Assembly (NCBI RefSeq): GCF_030954495.1
Contig: NZ_JAVHUW010000037.1
Location: forward strand, 1-61,928
DNA from: Candidatus Desulfosporosinus nitrosoreducens
GTDB lineage: Bacteria; Bacillota; Desulfitobacteriia; Desulfitobacteriales; Desulfitobacteriaceae
Direction: 5' to 3'
DNA: 61,928 nt
The stretch's first letter is position 1, and each line of letters starts with the position of its first letter. The notes under the pieces are model-generated. The model saw only the letters and a program-made list of their open reading frames with translations. It ran no database searches and was not told the DNA's origin. The position numbers and the translations under genes were made by a program. Of the stretch, positions 35,764-43,764 are shown piece by piece.

Positions 35764-35796
35764 ATAAAAAACTGACGTGTCGCAGACATGCCAGCC
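35764..35796 (-). terminator. Terminator of the alkylation-repair operon
   Basis: On the minus strand CTGGCATGT-CTGCG-ACACGTCAG followed by TTTTTTATT, about 85 nt past the stop at 35882. A second copy of the hairpin is at about 34478-34502. Confidence 0.8.
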
Positions 35797-35881
35797 TAGC
35801 AGATTGTCTAACCGAAGGGTTAGTCTGGTTTCCTCCGATCAAACAGATAGGATTCCGTTGCAGTTATTGGGAATCCCAGCT

Positions 35882-36574
35882 TTATTTAACTTTCAGCGTC
35901 CGCAGGTACGCCTTTGCTTCGTCACCGATCCGGTAGCTCTCAACCGCTTTCCGGATAGCTTTGTTGTGCGTCCATTTCTCCAAACGCTGTGCCTGAATAT
36001 ACGGCAAAGCCGCTTCGTACTGCTTGGCCAAGGCCGTTGCAAAATACCAGGCGATCATCATGTTGACATAGTATTCGTCCGACCGGATACCTGCCACAAG
36101 CTCAAGCATCTCCGGCCGGAAAGCGTCATTGAGATAAAAGCTCATCAACATGCCGATCCCAAAGCGCACTGTATAAGTCTGGTTGGATATCAGCCAGACT
36201 TTAATTTTCTCGTAGAGTTCGGGCAGATGCTTTTTGAATATTTTCGGTGAAATCAGGTCACAGGTTGCCCAGTTGTCTATGTATGGCAGGAACCCGTCGA
36301 TGGCGGCAACGGCGGCATCATAATCCCTGATTGTTTCAATCAGGAAGCCGTGCAGATTATTTTCTTCATAATACCCGTGCGGCAGGATTTTAAGGAACTC
36401 CGAAGCCTCCGGCCTTTGGGAAAACTCCCGGGCGAGCTTCCGCAAATCCGGCGTGCGGACGCCGATCACGGTTTCCGGATTCACCGTTGGCATGAGTTTG
36501 CAGGTAAACTCTTTGTATTTCAGATCCTGCAGCTCGAATAACCGGCGCCGAATCTCTTCTTCTATATTGCTCAT
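35882..36574 (-). CDS. DNA alkylation repair protein (AlkD-like HEAT-repeat glycosylase)
   Basis: 230 residues, all-helical ALK/HEAT-like fold. PTVNPETVIGVRTPDLRKLAREF and DNWATCDLIS, with the Trp and Asp of the AlkD base-excision site, are recognisable; the C-terminus carries the HNKAIRKAVES element. It removes N3- and N7-alkylpurines. ATG behind AAAGGAAAA. It is 18 nt downstream of an NTF2-like gene and probably co-transcribed. The extreme 3' end of this gene has been duplicated at about 34,515-34,531. Confidence 0.88.
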   Translation of the reverse strand: MSNIEEEIRRRLFELQDLKYKEFTCKLMPTVNPETVIGVRTPDLRKLAREFSQRPEASEFLKILPHGYYEENNLHGFLIETIRDYDAAVAAIDGFLPYIDNWATCDLISPKIFKKHLPELYEKIKVWLISNQTYTVRFGIGMLMSFYLNDAFRPEMLELVAGIRSDEYYVNMMIAWYFATALAKQYEAALPYIQAQRLEKWTHNKAIRKAVESYRIGDEAKAYLRTLKVK

Positions 36575-36592
36575 CTCATTTTCCTTTCATCT

Positions 36593-36973
36593 TTATTCCT
36601 TGCAGGACGCCATTGTTCTGGTTCCTTGGTGAAAGACCATTTGCCACCTTCCATCGAGGAACTTCCAAATTGAACTGCGCAATGAATTCCGCATTTCTTC
36701 TCTGGATTCATTGGGCTTAACTGCCCGATAGGTAGCCAGTACTACATCCGCCGCTAAGACTTTGACTTGAAAATCCTCAATAATTATTAGAACTGCAGGG
36801 GAATAAGGCAATTCCTCGACAGTTTGTAATTTGTCGAATATGTACCCGGAAACTCCAAATTCAACAAAATCGTCGGCCAAAAGCCTTGAAATTTCCTCTC
36901 CGGAGCGACGAATCTCAGGTTGTAACAGCCTGTCTTCCAGATCATATATTTGTTCGCAGAGTGATGATGTCAT
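36593..36973 (-). CDS. NTF2-like (DUF4440/SnoaL-fold) protein
   Basis: 126 residues. The pattern IYDLEDRLLQPEIR, LLADDFVEFGVSG, AVLATYRAV and SIWKFLDGRWQMVFHQGTR is that of small NTF2-fold DUF4440 proteins, which act as small-molecule-binding domains or weak isomerases. ATG 36973 is chosen over a TTG two codons upstream that is too close to the GGGCGG site. The following DNA-alkylation gene is 18 nt away. Substrate unknown. Confidence 0.8.
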   Translation of the reverse strand: MTSSLCEQIYDLEDRLLQPEIRRSGEEISRLLADDFVEFGVSGYIFDKLQTVEELPYSPAVLIIIEDFQVKVLAADVVLATYRAVKPNESREEMRNSLRSSIWKFLDGRWQMVFHQGTRTMASCKE

Positions 36974-37137
36974 TTTCAATATCCGCCCTTCATCATGAAA
37001 ATTGTTTTCAGGATTATCACAAATGAGTTCATTTTTTGCGGTAATCTTTATGGATTTTTTATTCAGTTCATTATCTGGAAGTTTAGCGAACCGAACCCAT
37101 TGAGAAGGCAGTATACTTATAAGTGTATATAGATTAA

Positions 37138-37171
37138 TAAAGAGGTATCCCCTTATTGAGGATGCCTCTTT
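37138..37171 (-). terminator. Terminator of the secreted repeat-protein gene
   Basis: On the minus strand AAAGAGGCATCC pairs with GGATACCTCTTT, followed by ATTAAT, 36 nt past the stop at 37208. Confidence 0.8.
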
Positions 37172-37207
37172 ACCTATAAGATGTTTTGCCTTCTCGAATC
37201 CTAAAAA

Positions 37208-38725
37208 TTATTTAAAATCTGTATCAGCATCGGATTCCGGATCCGCAGGCATATTCCCAATATTTAATGCGGTTTTGACTCCAGTTTCTTCGTCTGTTAT
37301 GGAAAGAATAATGGTTTTGGCCGAATCATTTAAATCATAGGTTATTGTACAGGTCCCGTCTTTTGGTTGTAACGCTATCATTGAATTGACCGTGGAACTT
37401 AAAACAAGTTGAGATGCCGGAATTTTTGCTGTAATATCTGTTCCTTCTTTATTAAGTATCTGATATGGAAAAAGTATCGGATATGGCAATTGAGCATGGG
37501 AATTTGATGTAATCATATCTGTAATTATATCTGTAGGAAGGAAAGAGATTTGAGCGATTTTCAAATCGCTTGTTTCGCTATCCGCAGTATTGAGCGATTC
37601 TAAAGCTGCCAGATTTAGTAATGCTGAAACACCGATACCTTTTTCGTGCATTATACTAACCAGGACTTGTTGGCCAGCTTGTTGGTCACTCTTTGAAAAA
37701 TCATACATTATAGTTCCTATACCTGTTGTCGGGTCTAAGCTTATAGCAGCTTCAGTGGTGCTAATTAAGGCAGTGGCCTTGAGATCTGTTGCCGGAACTG
37801 TCTTGGTGATATCCATATAATTATGGTCTAATATTTTGTATTGGAAGGTTGCTGCATCTGATTCCGTCTTTGTTAAATCACCTGAAACAAAACTAATTCT
37901 GGAAATTGCCGAAGAAGTTGTGCTCTGTACCGGGTCCGGTGCTGAATCTTCGGATATTGTCGGAGAGGTTGTGCTCTGAACTGGATCCGGAAATGGGTCT
38001 AACCCTAATGTATTTAAGACAGCAGTTATTCCAGTCTTTTTATCTCTAAGCGTAGTTCTGATAAGTTGATTTGTATTAAGGGCTTTAAAGGTAATAGTAC
38101 CTGTTCCTGTCGAAGGATCTAAAGCAACGCTTGAGTCATCTGATGAACATGCTTCGATTTGGGAAGCGGGAACTTCTTGAGTAATATCATTGATAAAATT
38201 GATTATTTTATATTTGAAGGTGGCAGTGTCTGGTCCGGTCTTAGTTAAAGAATCAGAAAGAAAATGAATTTCATCAACCCTTATAAGATCATCCGCATCG
38301 GCATTGCCGATAATTAAAGTTGCCGAATCCCCCAAGCAATATCTAGGCGTCAAGTAAACTTTAATGTATTTGTCAGATTCTGAAAAATCGTAGGTCAATG
38401 TACAGGTTCCGGTTTGGGGATCCAGGCTTGCGGCGGCCCTTCCTCCTCCATTTTCCCAACCATCCTTTGAAATTCTCGCGTCTACAGTCAGATCGGAAAC
38501 AGGGAACTCAGAAGTTATGTCTTTGCCATGGGCTCCAAATAATTTGTAGTGGAAAGTTCCTGTCGTTGGGCTAGTCATGTCTAAGCGATTCCCAACAATT
38601 TGAGTGGCGTAAACTTGAGTTTCCGGATAACCTGGGACTAGTGGCAACGCAAAAACATTGGCGGAGGAGATCAGTAAGAATATTAATGCCAGCACAAAGG
38701 ATTTTCGAAGAATTCTCTGGGACAT
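37208..38725 (-). CDS. Secreted protein with four Ig-like repeats
   Basis: 505 residues. Signal peptide: SQRILRKSFVLALIFLLISSANVFA. Four repeats of roughly 100-110 residues follow, each with a pattern like FKYKI-(I/L)-DIT-(K/Q)-VPAS then LDPTTGTGTI-Y. This looks like a beta-rich bacterial Ig-like array of unknown family. A Pro/Ser/Thr linker containing two DPVQSTTS copies separates repeats two and three. ATG 38725 is used; a GTG four codons earlier coincides with the AGAGGTG site. Probably a surface or secreted structural protein. Monocistronic. Confidence 0.8.
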   Translation of the reverse strand: MSQRILRKSFVLALIFLLISSANVFALPLVPGYPETQVYATQIVGNRLDMTSPTTGTFHYKLFGAHGKDITSEFPVSDLTVDARISKDGWENGGGRAAASLDPQTGTCTLTYDFSESDKYIKVYLTPRYCLGDSATLIIGNADADDLIRVDEIHFLSDSLTKTGPDTATFKYKIINFINDITQEVPASQIEACSSDDSSVALDPSTGTGTITFKALNTNQLIRTTLRDKKTGITAVLNTLGLDPFPDPVQSTTSPTISEDSAPDPVQSTTSSAISRISFVSGDLTKTESDAATFQYKILDHNYMDITKTVPATDLKATALISTTEAAISLDPTTGIGTIMYDFSKSDQQAGQQVLVSIMHEKGIGVSALLNLAALESLNTADSETSDLKIAQISFLPTDIITDMITSNSHAQLPYPILFPYQILNKEGTDITAKIPASQLVLSSTVNSMIALQPKDGTCTITYDLNDSAKTIILSITDEETGVKTALNIGNMPADPESDADTDFK

Positions 38726-38737
38726 ATCAACAAACAC

Positions 38738-39095
38738 CTCTTTCCAGTTAATTATATAAATAAAACTCTGTTTAATGTAAAAAAGCTAATCTTTTTATTT
38801 TCTACAAGATAATGAATATACCTTCTAAATGAGTAAAATAATGGCTAAAAAATATTTAATATCTCCTTCATCATTACCAGTAAAGTTCAGGGGGGTACAC
38901 CCTCCATCGTTTCATGACAGTGAAGGATAGTTAATATTCACTCCGCCGCCCTTGTTAAAAGTATCTTCGGCGGAAGTTTTTCTTAATACGAATAGATGCA
39001 AACCTCTCGAACCAGGCTTCAAAAAGATTTAATTATTTGTTTTGCAACAGACCAAAAAACCGTGGCCTAAATTTGTCTAAAAAGAACTCAAAAAC
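38738..39095. other. Divergent control region with a plus-strand terminator-like hairpin
   Basis: No gene. On the plus strand CTCCGCCG (38941-38948) pairs with CGGCGGAAG (38968-38976) followed by GTTTTTC, a convincing terminator with no annotated gene ahead of it. A small RNA or an attenuated leader beginning near 38,800 is possible. Confidence 0.5.
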
Positions 39096-39104
39096 TGGTA
39101 TAAT
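39096..39104 (+). promoter_or_regulatory. Extended -10 promoter of the FliK-like gene
   Basis: TGGTATAAT is a perfect extended -10; no good -35. It lies 33 nt before the GTG start. Confidence 0.6.
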
Positions 39105-39136
39105 TAAAGTAAATGCAGAAGTTTCGAGGTGTTAAC

Positions 39137-41326
39137 GTGCAAATCGGCTCAATTCCTAACCCTATTGTCGCTATGTCTGGTAAGGACGTGTTTCAAATAG
39201 GGCAAAAGATTATAATTGAAGTGTTAAGCCCGCCAGACAATGGCAAAGCGTCTATTTTGGTTAATGGAAAATCAATTCAAGCTTTTTTAGATATCGAAGC
39301 AAAACCTGGGGATAAATTTCAGGTTGTTGTTAAAAATATTGTGAATAATACGTTAGTACTAAGCCGGGATACTGAAGTTCAGAACCCTATTGTCGCTATG
39401 CCTGACAAGGACACGTTTCAAATAGGGCAAAAGACTATAATTGAAGTGTTAAGCCCGCCAGACGATGGCAAAGCGTCTATTTTGGTTAATGGAAAATCAG
39501 TTCAAGCTTTTTTAGATATCGAAGCAAAACCTGGGGATAAATTTCAGGCTGTTGTTAAAAACGTCGTGAATAGTACGTTAGTACTGAGCCGGGATACTGA
39601 AGTTCAGAACCCTATTGTCGCTATGCCTGGCAAGGACACGTTTCAAATAGGGCAAAAGATTATAATTGAAGTGTTAAGCCCGCCAGACGATGGCAAAGTG
39701 TCTATTTTAGTTAATGGAGAATCAATTCAAGCTTTTTTAGATATTGAAGCAAAACCTGGGGATAAATTTCAGGCTGTTGTTAAAAACGTCGTGAATAATA
39801 CGTTAGTACTGAGCCGGGATGCTGAAGTTCAGAACCCTATTATTGCTATGCCTGGCAAGGACACGTTTCAAATAGGGCAAAAGATTATAATTGAAGTGTT
39901 AAGCCCGCCAAATGATGGCAAAGTGTCTATTTTAGTTAATGGAAAATCAGTTCAAGCTTTTTTAGATATCGAAGCAAAACCTGGGGATAAATTTCAGGTT
40001 GTTGTTAAAAACCTTGTGAATAATACGTTAGTACTAAGCCGGGATACTGAAGTTCAGAACCCTATTGTCGCTATGCCTGGCAAGGACGCGTTTCAAATAG
40101 GGCAAAAGATTATAATTGAAGTGTTAAGCCCGCCAGACGATGGCAAAGTGTCTATTTTAGTTAATGGAGAATCAATTCAAGCTTTTTTAGATATTGAAGC
40201 AAAACCTGGGGATAAACTCCAAGCTGTTGTTAAAAACGTTGTGAATAATACGTTAGTACTGAGCCGAGATGCTGAGGTTCAGAAACCTATTGCAGCTATG
40301 CCTGGCAAGGACACATTTCAAATAGGGCAAAAGATTATAATTGAAGTGTTAAGCCCGCCAGACGATGGCAAAGTGTCTATTTTAGTTAATGGAGAATCAA
40401 TTCAAGCTTTTTTAGATATCGAAGCAAAACCTGGGGATAAATTCCAAGCTGTTGTTAAAAACCTTGCGGACAATACGTTAGTACTAAGCCGGGATACTGA
40501 ACAGAAACCCGTGGAATCCGTCCTCTCAAACACCTTAAACACGGTATTGGCTAACCGCGGTTTGCCTAATAATGAGTTATTTGCTTATTTATTAAACGAT
40601 GCGCAGACTGCTTCATATTCAGAAATTCTCAAAAATACTGATCTTCCCGAAGAACTATTACGAAAATTTAATGATTTGATACCCAGTTTAAAAGGACTGT
40701 CAAACCAAGAAGCAACAGGACAAATAATATCCTTTTTAAAACAACTTGGGCTAAATTATGAGCATCGGTTGTTTGACATTTTTATCAAAGGACAAGGGGG
40801 AGATTCAGAGGAGCTTGCTCAGTCAAAAGATACCATAAAAGCACAGCTGCTTAGCCTGACGGACACTCATCCCTCCTCATCAGTCATTAATCAATTCTTA
40901 GATAAGATCACAGGCCAGCAATTATGGCATGATACCGGTGTGGATGGTAATGGTTATATGTTAACCGAAATTCCTATTAGACAAGACCAGGGAGTTAGAT
41001 CAATTAAGCTTGCCATTCAGGGAAGTCGCAAAAATGGTAAGATTGATCCCAAACATTGTCGCATCGCATTACAAACTGAAACACCTGGCCTTGGACCGAT
41101 TGGCATTGATGCTTTCTTTTCGCTGAATCAACTTTCGTTAAGTTTATTAACGAAAAAGCCAGACGCTTTATCAATGCTTCTTGATGGTCTGATGACCGAA
41201 GTGAAAGGAAACTTTCAAATGATAGGCATTAACTTAACCTCCATTCATGTCAAACCTTTGGATAATTTGGAATTTCACACATTGCTTAAGGGAGAGGCAA
41301 AGAACGGAGTGGATGTATTGGCATGA
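39137..41326 (+). CDS. FliK-like protein with six identical-type N-terminal repeats
   Basis: 729 residues. Residues 8-457 are six tandem 75-residue units (PIVAMPGKDTFQIGQK...EVLSPP..GK.SILVNG...AFLDIEAKPGDKFQ.VVKN...NTLVLSRDTE), each a small beta-barrel pattern. Then a helical stretch (about 460-620) and a C-terminal domain resembling flagellar hook-length control FliK (IPIRQDQGVRSIKLAIQG ... IGIDAFFSLNQLSLSLLTK). It resembles YlqG of Bacillus in domain pattern and in having an FlhB-tail gene immediately after. GTG 39137 with GAGGTG 5 nt ahead is preferred to ATG 39113. Role in type III export is inferred. Confidence 0.8.
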   Translation: MQIGSIPNPIVAMSGKDVFQIGQKIIIEVLSPPDNGKASILVNGKSIQAFLDIEAKPGDKFQVVVKNIVNNTLVLSRDTEVQNPIVAMPDKDTFQIGQKTIIEVLSPPDDGKASILVNGKSVQAFLDIEAKPGDKFQAVVKNVVNSTLVLSRDTEVQNPIVAMPGKDTFQIGQKIIIEVLSPPDDGKVSILVNGESIQAFLDIEAKPGDKFQAVVKNVVNNTLVLSRDAEVQNPIIAMPGKDTFQIGQKIIIEVLSPPNDGKVSILVNGKSVQAFLDIEAKPGDKFQVVVKNLVNNTLVLSRDTEVQNPIVAMPGKDAFQIGQKIIIEVLSPPDDGKVSILVNGESIQAFLDIEAKPGDKLQAVVKNVVNNTLVLSRDAEVQKPIAAMPGKDTFQIGQKIIIEVLSPPDDGKVSILVNGESIQAFLDIEAKPGDKFQAVVKNLADNTLVLSRDTEQKPVESVLSNTLNTVLANRGLPNNELFAYLLNDAQTASYSEILKNTDLPEELLRKFNDLIPSLKGLSNQEATGQIISFLKQLGLNYEHRLFDIFIKGQGGDSEELAQSKDTIKAQLLSLTDTHPSSSVINQFLDKITGQQLWHDTGVDGNGYMLTEIPIRQDQGVRSIKLAIQGSRKNGKIDPKHCRIALQTETPGLGPIGIDAFFSLNQLSLSLLTKKPDALSMLLDGLMTEVKGNFQMIGINLTSIHVKPLDNLEFHTLLKGEAKNGVDVLA
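39158..40507 (+). repeat. Six tandem 225-bp coding repeats
   Basis: Unit starts at 39158, 39383, 39608, 39833, 40058 and 40283, with no length variation. Units differ by a handful of mostly silent or conservative changes (GKAS/GKVS, GKS/GES, DN/DD), so expansion is recent or homogenised by recombination. Confidence 0.95.
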
Positions 41327-41664
41327 AAGAAAAAGCAGTTGCATTGGCTTACGATAAGAGCGGGGCCTCAAAGATAGTAGCCTCCGGGCAAGGTGACGTT
41401 GCACGAACTTTGATCGAAGCTGCACAGGAACAAGGTATTCCCATACAAACGGATGCCCAATTAGTCGAAGCTTTAATGAAAATTGATATTGGTCAAGAGA
41501 TCCCGCCGGAACTCTATAAAGCTGTGGCTGAAATTCTTGCGTTCATTTATAGATTGGATTCTGAATGGAGTGAAAAGGAAATAGCCGCACTGGAACAACA
41601 GCTTCTTGATATTGATGATCAAATGTCTGACCCAGTAATTTCTTGCGACTCATCAAAAGATTGA
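41323..41664 (+). CDS. FlhB C-terminal-domain protein (YlqH/FlhX type) with grafted tail
   Basis: 113 residues. Residues 1-88 match the cytoplasmic tail of the type III export switch FlhB (AVALAYDKSGASKIVASGQGD, DIGQEIPPELYKAVAEILAFIYRL) without transmembrane part or NPTH cleavage site, as in FlhX/YlqH. ATG overlaps the FliK-like gene stop (ATGA), so the pair is coupled. From about residue 86 the DNA matches the 3' part of the ABC-F gene at 48,242-48,319 (IAALEQQ-LD---QMSDP-IS-DS), then stops. This is a chimeric C-terminus. Confidence 0.88.
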   Translation: MKEKAVALAYDKSGASKIVASGQGDVARTLIEAAQEQGIPIQTDAQLVEALMKIDIGQEIPPELYKAVAEILAFIYRLDSEWSEKEIAALEQQLLDIDDQMSDPVISCDSSKD

Positions 41665-41779
41665 AATTATAAAATCATCCTAAAAATCAGGGCGAACAAC
41701 GCCATAATTTACATGAACAGTATTGCAAATTGTTTATTATCAAATGATGCTGTAATAGCGAATTCTAATCCCGGGAGTT

Positions 41780-41808
41780 TGACAAAATGACGACAATAGG
41801 TTAGGATT
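41780..41808 (+). promoter_or_regulatory. Sigma-A promoter of the arsR-type unit
   Basis: TTGACA (41780-41785), 17-bp spacer, TAGGAT (41803-41808). It lies 55 nt before the GTG start of the regulator. Confidence 0.75.
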
Positions 41809-41811
41809 AAT

Positions 41812-41827
41812 TCGATATTTATCGAAG
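41812..41827 (+). promoter_or_regulatory. Candidate ArsR-family operator
   Basis: TTCGATA-TT-TATCGAA, a perfect 7-bp inverted repeat centred just after the predicted transcription start, placed for autorepression. Confidence 0.65.
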
Positions 41828-41862
41828 TTTAATACCAAGCTAATAGCCTTAGGGGTGACGAT

Positions 41863-42162
41863 GTGGACGCAAATAAGATGGCAAAGATATTTAAAGCTCT
41901 TTCAAATCCCAATAGGTTAGAACTATATTTTAAGATTGCCCAGGCCCACGAGGCAGGTTTCGAAACAGGCGGGGAATGTGCCATAACAGATATTATGAGC
42001 TGTTTTAATATCGGAGCTCCAACCATCTCACATCATATTAAAGAATTGGCCAATGCAGACTTGATTACCACAGAAAAGAAGGGAAAATTCCTGATCTGCA
42101 AGGTCAATGAAAAGTTGGCATCAGAAGTGAGCAAGCTACTTGCCTTGCCCCGCCATGACTGA
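41863..42162 (+). CDS. ArsR-family transcriptional regulator
   Basis: 99 residues, winged helix. MAKIFKALSNPNRLELYF opens the ArsR fold; the recognition helix is GAPTISHHIKELANADLI and the wing KKGKFLICKVN. GECAITDIM contains a single Cys where metal-sensing members often have CxC, so the signal may not be a metal. GTG 41863 behind AGGGGTG. A promoter and a palindrome lie immediately upstream. The next gene, an Fe-S flavoprotein-like gene 76 nt downstream, is the probable target. Confidence 0.88.
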   Translation: MDANKMAKIFKALSNPNRLELYFKIAQAHEAGFETGGECAITDIMSCFNIGAPTISHHIKELANADLITTEKKGKFLICKVNEKLASEVSKLLALPRHD

Positions 42163-42238
42163 TTCAGATGTGTTAAGCTACTTTTTTACTCTTACAATTC
42201 GATGGTTATAAAAATATCAAAACAAGAAGGTGATTACC

Positions 42239-43000
42239 ATGCAAATATTCTATTTTACCGGTACGGGCAACAGCTTATATGTTGCTAAAAGCATTGGCCG
42301 CGAAATCCACTCTATACCCGGATTACTCGGGGAAGGGACAAGGGAATTCAAAGACGATGCCATTGGTTTTGTTTTCCCGTGTTATTGTTTTGGGCTTCCG
42401 AGAAGTGTCATTGAATTCATTAGCCAGTCAAAATTCAGCGCGAATTACTATTTTGCTGTGATGACCTATGGCAATATCGCAGCATCGGGGCTGAAACAGA
42501 TGGAGGAAATTGGGGCCAAAGCGGGCATACAATTCAATTACACCAATGAAATATTAATGGTCGATAATTATCTGCCAGGATTTGACGTACAAGCTCAACT
42601 CCAAAAAGAAAAGCAGAAAAACATCGAAGGCTCCCTAAAGAAGATCGTCCAGGATATTCAGGCCAGAAAAAACTCGCTCACCAGGAAGGGTATAGTTTCC
42701 AACATTCTTTCAAAGGTGACCTATATCGCTTATAAATATATGGTCGATAGCAGCGATAAAAAGTTCATTGTTCAAGATAGCTGCAATGGATGCAAGATTT
42801 GCGCAAAGGTTTGCCCGAAAAACAATATAGTCGTGGAACGAAAACCCCGGTTTTTGCATACATGTGATTCCTGTTACGCCTGTATTCACCACTGTCCTCA
42901 AAATGCCCTGCACCTCAAGAGTGAAAAGAGTAACGAACGATTTATTAATCAAAATATTACACTGAAGGAGATAATCGACACCAATAATGCCGTCTTCTAG
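42239..43000 (+). CDS. EFR1-type flavodoxin/ferredoxin protein
   Basis: 253 residues. An N-terminal flavodoxin-like domain (FYFTGTGNSLYVAKSI, FMN phosphate loop) is followed by two [4Fe-4S] motifs, CNGCKICAKVCPK and CDSCYACIHHCPQ. This is the EFR1 family of small electron carriers in anaerobes. ATG 42239 with AAGGTG 6 nt upstream is preferred to a GTG three codons earlier. Located behind an ArsR regulator, so it is likely induced by a stress or redox signal. Partner reductase unknown. Confidence 0.9.
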   Translation: MQIFYFTGTGNSLYVAKSIGREIHSIPGLLGEGTREFKDDAIGFVFPCYCFGLPRSVIEFISQSKFSANYYFAVMTYGNIAASGLKQMEEIGAKAGIQFNYTNEILMVDNYLPGFDVQAQLQKEKQKNIEGSLKKIVQDIQARKNSLTRKGIVSNILSKVTYIAYKYMVDSSDKKFIVQDSCNGCKICAKVCPKNNIVVERKPRFLHTCDSCYACIHHCPQNALHLKSEKSNERFINQNITLKEIIDTNNAVF

Positions 43001-43070
43001 TCTGCCATAATCCACTTTCGTGTAGTCATTACGAATGAGTTTATATCTTATCAGTTGAGGGGGGAATTTC

Positions 43071-43745
43071 GTGAAAGTCATTATTTTGGGAGCTACCGGA
43101 ATGGTGGGGCAGGGTGTCTTGCGGGAGTGCTTGCTTGACCCCGGTATTGAAGCAGTTTTGACTGTTGGACGCAGTGCCGCCGGTCTGCAGCATAAAAAGC
43201 TAAAGGAGATCATCCACAATAACTTTAAGGACTTGTCTGATATCGAAGATAATTTACCGGGCTATGACGCGTGCTTTTTCTGTCTCGGGGTTAGTTCAGT
43301 TGGCATGAAGGAAGAGGACTATCTGCGGGTAACCTATGACATTACAATGACGGTGGCCCATACTCTGGTCAAACTTAACCCTGAAATGATATTCATATAT
43401 GTGTCCGGAGCAAGCACCGACAGCAGCGAGAAGGGACGTGTCATGTGGGCGAGAGTCAAAGGCAAAACGGAAAATTCGCTGTTGCGGCTACCGTTCAAGG
43501 CAGCGTATATGTTTCGTCCAGGCTACATTCAGCCCCTCCATGGAGTCGTGTCGAAAACGAAGCTGTACCGGGTGTTATATGCCGGGTTGGGAGTTCTATA
43601 TCCTATCTTGAAGAGGCTTTTTCCGAACTATGTTACAACGACAGAAGCTTTGGGGCGAGCCATGATCAGAGTAGCCAAGGAAGGCGCTCCCGGCTCTATC
43701 ATCGAAAGTAAGGACATTTTCTCTATCGCGCAGCAAAGGATTTAG
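43071..43745 (+). CDS. NAD(P)-binding epimerase/dehydratase-like protein
   Basis: 224 residues, atypical SDR (NAD(P)H-binding, YbjT/HTATIP2-like). GATGMVGQGV at residues 7-16 is the dinucleotide loop; IYVSGASTDSSEKGRVMWARVKGKTE carries the Ser and a Lys with Tyr replaced by non-Tyr residues, so classical SDR catalysis is doubtful. GTG 43071 behind AGGGGGGAA. It follows the EFR1 gene by 70 nt and may share its transcript. Function unknown. Confidence 0.83.
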   Translation: MKVIILGATGMVGQGVLRECLLDPGIEAVLTVGRSAAGLQHKKLKEIIHNNFKDLSDIEDNLPGYDACFFCLGVSSVGMKEEDYLRVTYDITMTVAHTLVKLNPEMIFIYVSGASTDSSEKGRVMWARVKGKTENSLLRLPFKAAYMFRPGYIQPLHGVVSKTKLYRVLYAGLGVLYPILKRLFPNYVTTTEALGRAMIRVAKEGAPGSIIESKDIFSIAQQRI

Positions 43746-43764
43746 CCGGAGTTATTTTTCCCGC

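Noticed and set aside
39158..40507. CRISPR-like array
   Set aside because: The period is 225 bp, in frame and coding throughout; there are no unique spacers or cas genes.
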